A model generated the notes under the pieces. It worked only from the letters and a program-made list of their open reading frames with translations, ran no database searches and was not told the origin of the DNA. A DNA stretch of 64,000 bases from JAXLYX01 sp046351215 (GTDB taxonomy: Bacteria; Myxococcota_A; Polyangia; Polyangiales; Houyiibacteriaceae). Below are positions 1-10,700 of the stretch, in pieces. Every line of letters begins with the position of its first letter. The stretch's first letter is position 1. The DNA is taken from the NCBI GenBank assembly GCA_046351215.1, contig JAXLYX010000014.1, forward strand, positions 62,001-126,000, in the 5' to 3' direction. The translations under genes were made by a program, and so were the position numbers.

Positions 1-2
1 AC

Positions 3-650
3 GAGCTCTCGCACGTCGCGCTCCATCGCGCCGTCGCGGGACGTCCCGTGCCGCGCTGGTTCACCGAGGGGCTGGCGATCCACCACGCGCGCGAGCGCTC
101 CCTCGATCGCATGAAGCTCTTGTGGGAGGCGACGGCGCAGCAACGGCTCGTGCCCCTCGCCCGGCTCGAGGCGTCGTTCGCGGACGGCTCGGCCGACGTC
201 GGCGTGGCCTATGCGGAGGCGGCGGATGTCGTCGCCTACCTGCTCCGCGTGGACGACGGCACGTACAAGATGAAGCGGCTCGTCCGCGAGCTCGCCCGCG
301 GACGGTCCTTCGAGGAGGCGCTCCTCGGCTCGTACTTCGTCAGCCTGCGAGAGCTCGATCGCGAGTGGCGCCGCGATCTCTGGGATCGACACAGCGCGTA
401 TCCGCTGGTGGTCGGCGGAACGGGCCTCTGGGCCATCGCGACGGTCTTCCTCGTGATCGCGTTCGTGAAGCGACGACGGATCGCCAAGCGCAAGCTCGCA
501 CGCTGGGCGCGCGAGGAAGCCGAGATCGATCGGCTCGAGGCCGTGGTCGATCGGAAGCTGCTCGAGGCCCCTGCGGGGCAACCCCTCGAGGTGCGCGAGG
601 ATCGCGTGCCGACGGTCGAGCACGAGGGCCGGACCTACACGCTCCACTGA
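3..650 (+). CDS. MA-type metallopeptidase, membrane-anchored (5' truncated by window start)
   Basis: The reading frame is open from the first base. The first visible residues read E-L-S-H-V; together with a codon cut by the window edge (ending in AC, compatible with His) this fits an HExxH zinc motif. A few residues on comes P-R-W-F-T-E-G-L-A, the glutamate-bearing motif that follows HExxH in peptidase MA-like gluzincins. So the real start lies upstream and only about 215 residues of the C-terminal part are present. After the catalytic half there is one hydrophobic segment (residues beginning YPLVVGG, about 22 long) followed by a Lys/Arg-rich stretch, so the protease domain is probably outside and a short basic tail inside the cytoplasmic membrane. 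Family assignment comes from the two motifs and their spacing; substrate unknown. An internal GTG at 48 is not a likely start because it would remove the zinc motif. Confidence 0.75.
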   Translation, partial: ELSHVALHRAVAGRPVPRWFTEGLAIHHARERSLDRMKLLWEATAQQRLVPLARLEASFADGSADVGVAYAEAADVVAYLLRVDDGTYKMKRLVRELARGRSFEEALLGSYFVSLRELDREWRRDLWDRHSAYPLVVGGTGLWAIATVFLVIAFVKRRRIAKRKLARWAREEAEIDRLEAVVDRKLLEAPAGQPLEVREDRVPTVEHEGRTYTLH

Positions 651-654
651 CGCG

Positions 655-679
655 CGCGCCCGACCGATGGCCGGGCGCG
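655..679. terminator. GC-rich hairpin between convergent genes
   Basis: Arms CGCGCCCG (655-662) and CGGGCGCG (672-679) are perfectly complementary around a 9-nt loop. The hairpin starts 4 nt after the TGA of the metallopeptidase gene and lies before the convergent stop at 707. There is no T-run on either side, so intrinsic termination is inferred from position only. Confidence 0.35.
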
Positions 680-706
680 GGGCGCGTCGACGGAACCGCG
701 AGGCGC

Positions 707-835
707 TCAGGCCTGGGGCGGCTGGATCGGGAACGCGGGGGTGGTTCCGTTCTTCGCGAGCGCCTTCTTGCGGTCCTTGCCCGCGTTCTTCTTGCGGATC
801 TGGCGGCGGCGCTTCGTCTTGGTCGTATCCGACAT
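707..835 (-). CDS. small basic conserved-looking protein (42 aa)
   Basis: This ORF is too short for most gene finders. It starts at ATG 835 with a good Shine-Dalgarno (GAGGAA, 6 nt upstream) and encodes 42 residues of which 13 are Lys or Arg, concentrated in residues 6-28, followed by a Gly-Thr-Thr-Pro turn and a Pro-rich end. It is 47 nt downstream of the aminotransferase stop and on the same strand, so it is the last gene of the TPR-aminotransferase run. Composition is that of small ribosome- or nucleic-acid-binding proteins; I cannot name the family. Support for being a gene is the RBS, codon use typical of its neighbours, and the fact that it fills an otherwise empty gap. Confidence 0.6.
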   Translation of the reverse strand: MSDTTKTKRRRQIRKKNAGKDRKKALAKNGTTPAFPIQPPQA

Positions 836-882
836 GGCTTCTTCCTCGGGAGGCGGGGGTTTAGCGGGGATCGGCGGCCGCG

Positions 883-1770
883 TCAACCATCGTCCGACCG
901 AGTCGCCCCGTAGGTCCGCGCGAGACGGTCCCGATAGGCCACGAGCAGGCGTCGGGCGACGGGGCCGGGGCGTCCGTTCCCGACGTCCATCCCGTCGAGG
1001 CGGATGACGGGGACGACCTCCCGGATGCTGCTGGTGAGGAAGATCTCCTCGGCCGAGCGGAGATCGTGGGCGGTGAGGGGCTCCTCGTCGGCGGGGATTC
1101 CGAGCTCGCGTGCCACGTCGAGGACGAGGCTCCGGGTGATGCCGCCGAGGATGCCGGTCGAGAGAGGCGGCGTGCGGACACGCCCGCCCGAGACGACGAA
1201 GACGTTGCTCGTCGCCCCCTCGAGGACCTGGCCGCTCCCGTCGACGAAGAAGGCCTCGTGGGCGCCCTTCTCCTTCGCCTCGACGGTCGCGAGGATGTTC
1301 TCGACGTAGTTCGCGACCTTCGCCCCGGCCGTGCTCTTGCGCCCCGCTTCGTGGGAGGAACGCAGGGTGATGACGGCCACGCCGGCTTCGTAGAACGCCG
1401 GCGGCGGCGTGACGAGCGGCGCCACGACGATGACGCGGAGCGGATGGATGGCGGTGGTGGGATCGAGCCCGAGAGGCCCCCGGCCGCGCGTCACGACGAC
1501 TCGCACGTACGATTCCGGATGGCCTGCGTCGGCGATCGCGGCGGCCACCTCCTCGGCGAGCTGCGCACGCGAGACGGGCAGCCGGAACCGCAGCCTCTCG
1601 GCGGAGCCCTCGAGGCGCGCGAGATGGACGTCGAGCTCGTGCGGCACGCCGCCGTAGGTGCGGAACACCTCGAACACGGCGTCGCCGTAGAGGAAGCCGC
1701 GATCGAGGACGGGGATCCGGGCCTCCTCGGCGTCGGTGATCACTCCGTCGACGGAAACCCGGATCGTCAT
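883..1770 (-). CDS. class IV PLP-dependent aminotransferase (IlvE/Dat/PabC family)
   Basis: 295 residues, the usual length for fold-type IV aminotransferases. Visible hallmarks: N-terminal R-I-P-V-L-D-R-G-F-L-Y-G-D-A-V-F-E (residues 18-34), the PLP lysine in A-K-V-A-N-Y-V (K151, equivalent to A-K-x-G-N-Y in IlvE), and the cofactor-binding L-E-G-A-T-S-N-V-F plus T-G-I-L-G-G-I-T-R. These fix the fold and cofactor. The E-G-A-T-S-N-V-F form resembles D-amino-acid aminotransferase/ADC lyase as much as branched-chain aminotransferase, so substrate is left open. The start ATG at 1770 has GAGGA 8 nt upstream. It begins 13 nt after the giant TPR gene, so it is probably cotranscribed with it. Cytoplasmic. 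Confidence 0.9.
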   Translation of the reverse strand: MTIRVSVDGVITDAEEARIPVLDRGFLYGDAVFEVFRTYGGVPHELDVHLARLEGSAERLRFRLPVSRAQLAEEVAAAIADAGHPESYVRVVVTRGRGPLGLDPTTAIHPLRVIVVAPLVTPPPAFYEAGVAVITLRSSHEAGRKSTAGAKVANYVENILATVEAKEKGAHEAFFVDGSGQVLEGATSNVFVVSGGRVRTPPLSTGILGGITRSLVLDVARELGIPADEEPLTAHDLRSAEEIFLTSSIREVVPVIRLDGMDVGNGRPGPVARRLLVAYRDRLARTYGATRSDDG

Positions 1771-1783
1771 CCGAACGTCCTCT

Positions 1784-4700
1784 TCAGCCCTTCAGCTGCG
1801 CGAGCAGCTCGGAGGCCTTCGCGTGTCCCTTGTCCTCGGCGATCGCGCGCTCGAGCATGGAGATGGCCTTCGGCTTGTCTCCCTGCTTCGCCGAGATGTC
1901 GCCCAGGTAGAAGTAGACGTCGCCCTTCGAGATCCCCGCGTCCGGACCGAGCTTCTGGAGGAGCAGGGCTCGGAAGGTCTTCTGCGCGCGGTCGAAATCG
2001 CCCGTCTGATGGGTGATCCGGCCGAGATCGCGCAGCACGGCGACGCTCGTCAGGTCGACCTTGAACGCGGCGTCGTACTGCTCGAGCGCGCCCGGCAGGT
2101 CGCCCATCGCCTCGAGGGCGTTGCCCAGGCGGTGGTGGTAGGTCGCGACCTCCTTGGTGCGCTTCGTGCCGAAGCTCGCGATGATCTGCCGGAGCACCGG
2201 CACCGCATCGCTGCCGCGCCCGGCGCGGATGTAGAGGTCGCAGAGCGGGAGGAGGATCTCGCGATCCTCGGGGACGAGCTTCGAAGCCCTCTCGAGGTAC
2301 GCGGCGGCGCCGCCGGCGTCCCCGAGCTTGTCGAGGTGGATCGAGGCGATGCGCTTGTACGCGTCGACCTTCTTGTCGACGGCCTCGAGCGCCTCCGCCT
2401 CGGCGCCGAGCATCTCCGCGAGCTCCGCGTGGCGGCCGTGGCGCTCGAAGAGCGCCTTGAGGGCCGAGCGGGCGGGCTCGTGGGATGCGTCGAGCGAGAG
2501 CGCGCGCCGAAGCGCGCCCTCGGCCCGTGCCGCGTCCCCGAGCTTCTCCTCGGCGAGCTTGGCGAGCGAGAGGCAGGTCCCGAGCGCTTCCGCGACGCCG
2601 AGCACCGGCAGGAGGCGATCGAGCGCATCGGCCGTGCGCGCGGAGTCGCCCGCCTTCTCGTGCGCGGCGACCAACGCCCGGAGCGAGGCCTCCCGCCGCG
2701 GATCGACGGAGAGGATGCGCTCGTGCGTCTCGATGGCCTTCGCCGCGTCCTTGCGGTTCTCGCCGTGGATCGCGGCGAGGCGGACGAGGAGGCCGACGGC
2801 CTTCTCGCCGCCCGCGGAAGCGATCCGGCGCTCGGTCTGCTCGACGAGCTCGTCCCACTGTCCCTCGGCGGCGAGCAGCCGCTCGAGCTCGTCGAGGGCC
2901 TCTTCGTTCGAGGGATCCATCTCGAGGATCTCGCGGAGCTGCGACATGGCCTCGGCGCGCTTGCCGAAGGCCTGCTCCGAGAGCCGCGCCAGGCGGACGC
3001 GGGCCGCGATGCGCTCCGCGTCCGTGCTCGCGACGTCGAGGCGACGCTCGATCAGGTCACGCAGGTCGTCCCACTTCTTGCCCTTCTCGTAGATCTGCTC
3101 GAGGGCCGACATCGCCGCGAGATCCGTCGGCTCCTCGTCGAGGATGCCGCGGTAGGCGTCGGTCGCCTGCGCGACGTCGTCGAGCGGGCCGGCGTAGAGG
3201 GCCGCGAGCTGGCGGCGCAGGTCGAGACGCGCCTCCGGGCTCATCTCGACGTCGATGCGCCGGACGAGGAGCTCGGCCACCTCGGCATGACGTCCCTGCG
3301 CCGCGCGGATCCGCGAGAGATCCGCGAGGGCCTCCACGTCGCCGCCGTCGATGTCGAGGAGGCTCGAGAGGCAGGTGCCCGCGATCTCGTGGTCGGAGAG
3401 CTCCGCCTCGGCGATGCGCGCCGCCTCGCGGAGGCGCTCCTTCTTGCCGAACTCGTCGGAGTCGGACTCCGCCCAGGCGCGGAGCGCCGCGACCAGGTCG
3501 GCCGCCCGCCCAGGGGCGCGGAGCAGCGCGACGAGCTTCTCGTGCGCCTCGGGGGTCTCGACGTCGGCGGCGAGCGCCGCACGCAGGCAGGCCTCGGCCG
3601 CCGCGTGATCGCCCAGCTTGTCGGTGTACCAACCCGCGGCGCGCACGTTCAGCTCGCGCCGCATCTCGCGATCCGCGTCCGAGGCGGAGGTCACCGCTTC
3701 GACGAGCCCGCGCAGGCCGTCCCACGCGGAGCAGGTGTCGGCGAGTCGCTCGATCTCCGCGAGCACGCCGGTGTCGCGCGGATCGAGCTCGAAGGCCTTG
3801 CGGAGGGCCGCGAGGGCCTTCGCCGGCTGACGGAGCTCCTGTTCCTCGAGCTGGGCGAGCTCGTGGTACATGCCGACCCGCTCGCTCGACGATTCGGCGC
3901 GCGCGATGCGCACCTCGTAGAGAGCCGGGATGCGATCGAGGGCGCCCGTCTGGCGGTACGCCGCGTCGAGTACCTCGACCACCTCGAGCCCGAGACCGGG
4001 ATTCTCCACCAACGACTCGAGGGCCGAGCGGGCCTCGAGGTGATCCGGAGCGGCTTCGACGACGTCGCGGAAGGCCGCGAAGGCGCCGCGCTGGTCCTCG
4101 AACTTCTCGAGCCGGAGCCGGCCGAGCCGGACGAGCAGCTGGGCGCGCTCGGCCGGATCCGAGGTCTGGTCGACGCGCCTCTCGAGCACGCCCGCGAGCT
4201 CGCTCCAGCCCTCCGTCTTCTGGTGCAGACGGTCGAGCGCGAGGAGGAGCTCCGGATCGTCCCCGACCTGCTCGAGCGCACGGCTGTACGCCTCGATGGC
4301 CCGCACGTCGTCACCGAGCCGCTGCTCGGCGATCCGCGCGAGGCGAACGTAGAGCGAGCGCGCGACCTCGGGGTCGGGCGCGGTCGACGCGCGGCTCGCG
4401 AGCGCGTCGGCGAGCTCCGCGAACGAGCCGAGCTCCGTGGCGAGGCGCTCGAGATCCTCGACCAGGCTCTCGTCGGACGCGTCCTCGGCGAAGGCGAGCC
4501 CGAGGACCTCGAAGGCCTTCGCCTTGTCGTTGCGCCCGCGCTCGTGGACCTCCGCGAGGGCACGCAGACGATCGCGCTTGTCGAGCGGATCGCCGGCGGT
4601 CTCGGCACGCAGGGAGAGCACGGAGGCGAGGTCGTCCCAGCGCGCCTGGTCGCGGAGCAGCGGCTCGACGATCTCCACGGCACGCTCGCGGTAGTCCTCG

Positions 4701-7700
4701 AGCTGGGCGATCCGCAGGAGCGCCGCGATCGACGGCTCGTGACGCGGATCGAGCGAGAGCGCCTGCTCGTAGGCCGAGAGGGACTCGAGGACGTCGTCGA
4801 GGCGACGCTCGAGCACCTCGCCGGTGCGATGGACGATGGCCACCTTCTCGGCGGGGCCGACCATCTCGGCCTGCGTGCGCAGGACGTCGAGGAGGTCGCT
4901 CCACTGGGCCTTCCGCTCGTAGAGGCGGACGAGGGAGCCGATCGCCTCGGTGTTCCGGGGATCGATCCCGGTGACCTGGGTGAGCGCCTCGATCGCGCGC
5001 TCGGGCGAGGCCAGCTGCGTCTCGGCGAGCTGCGCGAGGCGGAGCCAGATCTCGATGCGGAGCGAATCGTCGGTCTCGACGTTCGCCCGACGCTCGAGGA
5101 CCTCGGCCAGCTTGGAGTGCTCGTTCGCCGTCGCGTAGAGACGATCGAGCGCCTCGAGGGCGACGGGGTCCTGCGGATCCTCGCCCGCGGCCTTGGCATA
5201 GGCCTCGACCGCCTTCGCGGAGTCGCCGATGAGCTCCTCGAGGACCGAGCCCATGCGGCGCAGGAGCTCCGCGCGCTCGGTCGCGTCGTAGGTGAGCTCG
5301 ACCTTCCGGCCGAGCACGTCGACGAGACCGTTCCAGTCGCCGACGAGCGTGTGGAGCGCCTCGAGGGCATCGAGGGGGCTCGGATCGTTCGGATCGTGCG
5401 CGAGCAGCCGCTCGTAGGTCTCGATGGCCGAGCGCGGATCGCCCCGCTTCTCGTCGTGGATCCGCGCCACGGTGGCGAGGAGCTGCGAGACGAGGGCCGC
5501 ATCGTCGCCCGCGGCCGCGATGCCGCGCTCGTAGGCCTCGACGAGCTCGTTCCACGCGCCGGCGCCGCCCGCGATGCGGTCGATCTCGCCACGGGCCGTC
5601 TCGTCGTGCGGGTCCACCGCGAACGCACGCGCCCAGGCGTGGAACGCGAGGCCGGCGTCGCGGCCGCGCGTCTCGTGCATCCGGCCGATCTCGCCGAGCA
5701 GGCGCGCCTTCTCGTGCGCCTCCTGCGTGAGCTCGACCTGGGCCTCCCAGATCGCGATGAGCTTCATCCACTCGTCGGTGCGACGGTAGATGGGCTCGAG
5801 GATCTGCGTGATGCGGAGGCGCTGGTCCTCGCGCATGACGAGCTGCTCGAGCGCCTGGATGGTCGCCCCGTGCAGGGGGTCGACGTTCACCACCTCTTCG
5901 AAGACGTCGAGGGCGCCCTCGTAGTCCTCGAGCGGACCGGCGAGGAGCTGGCCGAGGCGATGACGGTGCTCGTTCTGCTCGACCGAGCTCTGCGACTGCT
6001 CCACGCGGAAGCGCAGGAGGTCGGCGAGGTCCTGCCAGCGCTGGCTGCCCGTGAAGAGCCGATCGAGCGAGTCGACGGCCGGCCGATCCTGGGGGTCGAT
6101 CTCGACGGCCTGACGGTACGCGTCGATCGCCGCGTCGACGTTCTCCTTCTGCGTCTCCTCGACGCCCGCGATGCGGTGGAGTAGCGAGACTCGCTCGGCA
6201 TCCGATTCCGCGACGTCCACGCGCTCGCGGTAGAGCCCGAGGAGGTCGTCCCAGCCGTTGGTGCGCCGGTACACCGACTCGAGGGCGTCGAACGAAGCCC
6301 GGTCCGTCGGATCGAAGCGCAGGGCGCGCGCGTAGAACGGAGCGGCCTTCGCCGCATCGTTGACGCGCTCGTCGTAGAGCCGGGCCGTGATGCCGGCGAG
6401 CTCGGCGGTCGCCGGCTCGTCCATCTCGATGCCGGAGAGGGCCTCGGCGTAGATGTCGGCGAGACGCTCGAAGCGGCCCTGCGCACGGGCGAGGCGCGCG
6501 AGGATCTCCCAGACGTCCTTGTCGGTGGGGTCTTCGCGGAAGAGACGCGCGTAGGCCTCCATCGCGGCCGGCAGGTCCTCGCGGTAGTCCTCGTGGAGCT
6601 GACCGAGACGACGGTGGAGGTCCTTGCGGACGGTGAGCTCGGTCTCGACGGTGAGCCGGGCCTCGAGAGCCGCCGCGAGCTTCGGCCACTGCATCTTCTG
6701 CATGTAGACGGGCTCGAGGATCTCGGCCGCGGCTCCGCGATGCGTCTCCTCCGCGAGGAGCCCCTCGAGGGTCTCGATCGTGGCGAGATGCCCTGGGTCC
6801 GACTGCATCGTCGTGCGGAACTGCTCGATGGCCATCTCCGGATCGCGGAGGTGATCGAGGTGCACCCGGCCGAGCTTGTAGCGGAGCTCGCTCGGCGGAC
6901 CGGCCGCCGCATCGAGCATGCGCTCGTAGAGCCCGGCGAGGTCGGAGAAGCGCTCCGCCTTCGTGTAGAGCCGCTCGAGCCCGAGCCAGGCTTCCGGCAC
7001 GGCCTGCTCCGAGAGCACCTGCTCGAGCGCGTCGATCGCCGACGGGAGATCCGAGAGGCTCTCTTCGCAGAGCTGGGCGACACGGAGGAGCTCCGCGACG
7101 CGCGCGGCCGGCGACTCGGCGATCTCCGCCTTGCGCCGGACGACCTCGAGGAGCGAGGCGTGGTCGCCCGACTCGCGGTGGAGCTGGTCGAGGGCGTCGA
7201 GCGCCTGACGATGCTCGGGCTGGAACTCGAGGACCTTCGCGTAGTAGGCCTTCGAGAGCGCGACGTCACCGAGCTCCTCGCGCGCCGTCCGCGCGATCTT
7301 CATCATCGTCTCGACCTGGAGGTCGCCGTCGACGATGTCGGGAACGATCTCGACGAGGAGCGCGACGTGGTCGCGCTGCTTGCCGGCCGCCCTGGCGAGC
7401 CGCTCGAGATCCGCGAGCATCCGCCCGAGCTCCGACTCGGACAGGCCGACGCGGACCGAGCGCCCCTGGAGGTCGAACGCCTGCGCGGCGTCGCCGAGGC
7501 CCACGTCCGCCACCTCGGCGGCGCGACGCAGGCTGTCGAGCTTGTCGACGGGATCGTCGGTCTCGGCCGCGACGCAGAGGGCGGACACGAGCTCGCCGTA
7601 CATCGCGCGCGACTGGTAGTGCGGGACGAGGGCCTTCGCGGCCGAGACGCGGGTCTCGCGCCCGTCGCCGGTCAGCACGTCCTCGAGCGCCTCGACGGCC

Positions 7701-10700
7701 CCGGCGTGTCCCGGCACCTGCGCGAGGACGTCCATGTACGCCTCGATCGCGCGGTCGACGGCGCCGAGCTTGGTGCGGAGGAGCTCGCCGCAGCGGAAGC
7801 GGAGCTCGGCGCGGCGGTTCGCATCGCCTTCGATCTCGAGCTGCATCTCGAGGACGTCGTAGAGGTCCTGCCAGCGGGCGGCCTTCTCGTAGAGGCGCGC
7901 GAGCGCGACCATCGCTTCGGGATCGCGGCCGAAGCGGGAGAGCACGTCGTTGTACGAGCCGATCGCTCCGTCGACGTCGCCGAGCTGGGTCTCGCGGATC
8001 GTGCCCACGCGGAACACGAGGTCGCGCTGCTCGAGGGCTCCGTCGACCAGGGCCTCGCGCTTCTCGAGCACCTCGATGAGGGGCTCCCACTGCGAGGTCT
8101 GCTGGTAGAGCCGCTCGAGGGCCGAGAGGGCCGAGAGGTCGCTCGGATCGAGCTCGAGCCGCTCGTTGTGGGCCGCGATGGCGGCCGGGACGTCCTCGAG
8201 CGAGAGCTCGAGGAGATCGCCGAGGCGCACGAGCAGCGCCTTGCGCACGTCGTCGCTCGACTCGAAACGGACCTGACGGCGCAGGTCCTCGACGAGCGCG
8301 GCGTGGTTGCCGCGCTCGAGATGGATGCGCTCGAGCGCGCGCGACGCGTCGAGGACGACCTCGGCGTTCTCCGGGTCGACCGCGATGAGGCGTTGGAACG
8401 CCGACTCGGCCGAGTCGAGGTCGCGCTCGTCGTTCACGAAGAGCGCCGCGATCTCGCCGAGGAGCTCGGCCTTCAGGTACGTGGCATCCGCGGCCGCGAC
8501 GGACTTCTCGAGGACCGCCGCACGATCGCGCTGGCGGTTCGTGCCCATCGCGATGCGCGCGAGCTGCTTGCGCACCTCGGCGTCGCCCGGATCGGCCTCC
8601 ACGGCGCGCGCGAGCGCGTCGAACGCGCCGGCGAGGTCCTGGAGACGCTCTTCGCGGATGCGCGCGAGGCGCGTCAACAGGGCGACGCGCGCTCCCGGAT
8701 CTCTCTCGAATTCCAGCTCGACGTCGAGGACGTGCGCGAGCTTCGCCCAGGCGTATTGCGACTCGTGGACCGGTTCGAGGATCTGGGCGACCCGCTGACG
8801 CTGGCTCGGCACCTCGAGCAGGCGCTCGAGCGCTTCCTGGGCGCGCTGGTGGCTCGGGCTCTTCTGGAGGACGAGCTCGTACGAGTCGACGGCCTGCTGC
8901 GGCTCCGAGAGCTTCTGCTCGTGGAGCGTGCCGATCTCGTAGGTGAGCTCGAGCGCCGGCGGGCCCTCGGCCTGATCGAGATCGTGACGCAGGAGCCCGA
9001 GCAGCTCGCGCCAGCGGCCGGTCCGGCGGTACAGACGGTCGAGCGCCTTGCGCGAGCCCGCGTGCGAGGGCTCGAGGTCGAGCACCTCCTGGTACGCGAC
9101 GATGGCGCGCTCCGGATCGTCGAGGATCTCCTCGAAGAGGAAGCAGACCTGGAGCAGGAGCTCGAGCTTCTGGTCGCCGTCGACGGTCTCGGCGATGCGC
9201 ACCCGGTAGAGCGACTGGAGGTCGTCCCAGCGCTCCTGGTTCGTGTAGAGCTCCTTCAGCGCGAGGAACGAGCGGTCGCCGAGGGGATCGACCGAGAGCA
9301 CGCGCTTGTGGAAGCTCTCGGCGTCGGCGGGACGCCCGAGCACGACGTCGTAGACGTCGGCCACGCGCCGCGCGAGCTCGGCCGCGTCGGCGTCGTCGAG
9401 CTGGCCCGACTCGATCGCGAGCGCGTAGGCCTTCGCGAGGTCCTCCTGACGCGAGGCGGCCTCGGCCGCGCCCGCGAGGCGATCCCAGAGCTCCATCTCG
9501 TGCGGGCGGTCGAGGAAGGCGGCCTCGAGGGAGGAGTACGCCGCCGACGGATCCCCGAGCTCGCTCGCGGACAGGTCGGCGAGGCGGAGCCGGAGCTCGC
9601 GCCTCTCCTCCTCGTCCTGGGTCGCGGCGAGCCGGCTCTCGAGCAACGCGTGGAGCTTCTTGAACTCGCCGCGGCGCGTGTACGGAGCCTCGAGGAGGCG
9701 GCCCGACTGCAGGGCGTACTGCGGGTGGGCCTCGATCAGGGCCTCGAGACCACGCACGGCGCCCTCGTTGCCGCGATCGAGCTGGAGGGCGGCCTCGTAC
9801 GAGCCGATGGCCAGGTCCGGACGCGCGAGGTGGACGCGGTACACGTCACCGAGCCGTACGAGGATCGACAGCCGCTCCCCGTCGCTCTCGACGACGTCGT
9901 GACGACGACCGAGGATGTTCGCGAGCTCCGTGTACCGGCCCGCAGCGTCGGCGAGACGGTCGAGGGCGGCCAGGGCGTTCGCGTCGGTGGAGTCGATCTC
10001 GAGGATGCTGCGGTAGTGCTGCGCGGCCTCCTCGGGGCGACCGAGGGTCTTCTCCTCGAGCTCGGCGATCTCGCCGAGCAGGACGTAGCGCTCGGCGTCG
10101 TCCGCGGCCTGCCCGAGGCGGTGCTCGTAGAGCGAGGCGAGGTCCGCGTGACGCTGCTCGCGCCGGTACAGCCTGTCGAGGACGGCCGTGGCCTCCGCAT
10201 CGCGCGGGTTCGCCGCGAGGATCTCGCGCAGCTGCGTGATCGCCTCCTCGGGCTTGCCGAGGCGCTCGCCGGCCAGCGCCGCGATGCGCCGACGCAGCGC
10301 GAGCTGCTCGTGGGCCTCCGCCTTCGGGAGGCGGGCGAGGAGCACCTTGGCGAGGTCGTCGTGCGCGTTGGCCGCGTCGGCGGCGCGCTCGAGGGCCGTG
10401 AGCACCGACGGCTCGGTCGGAGCGACCTCGTAGCCACGCACGGCCCAGAGGAAGCCCGAGACCGGATCGTTGAGCTTCCCGAGGCAGATGTCGCGGATGC
10501 GGGAGATCAGCGCGAGCCGCTCCGCCGCCGATCCGTCCGCGGGAACCGCGTCGAGCAGGACCTCGAGGAGCCCGACGAGACGAGGCCACTTCTCCTCGCG
10601 CTCGTAGATCGGCGCGAGCGCGGCCGCCGCCTGGGCGTTCTTCGGCTCGACCGAGAGGATGCGCTCGTAGTTGCGGAAGGCGCGGTGCGGCTCGCCGATG

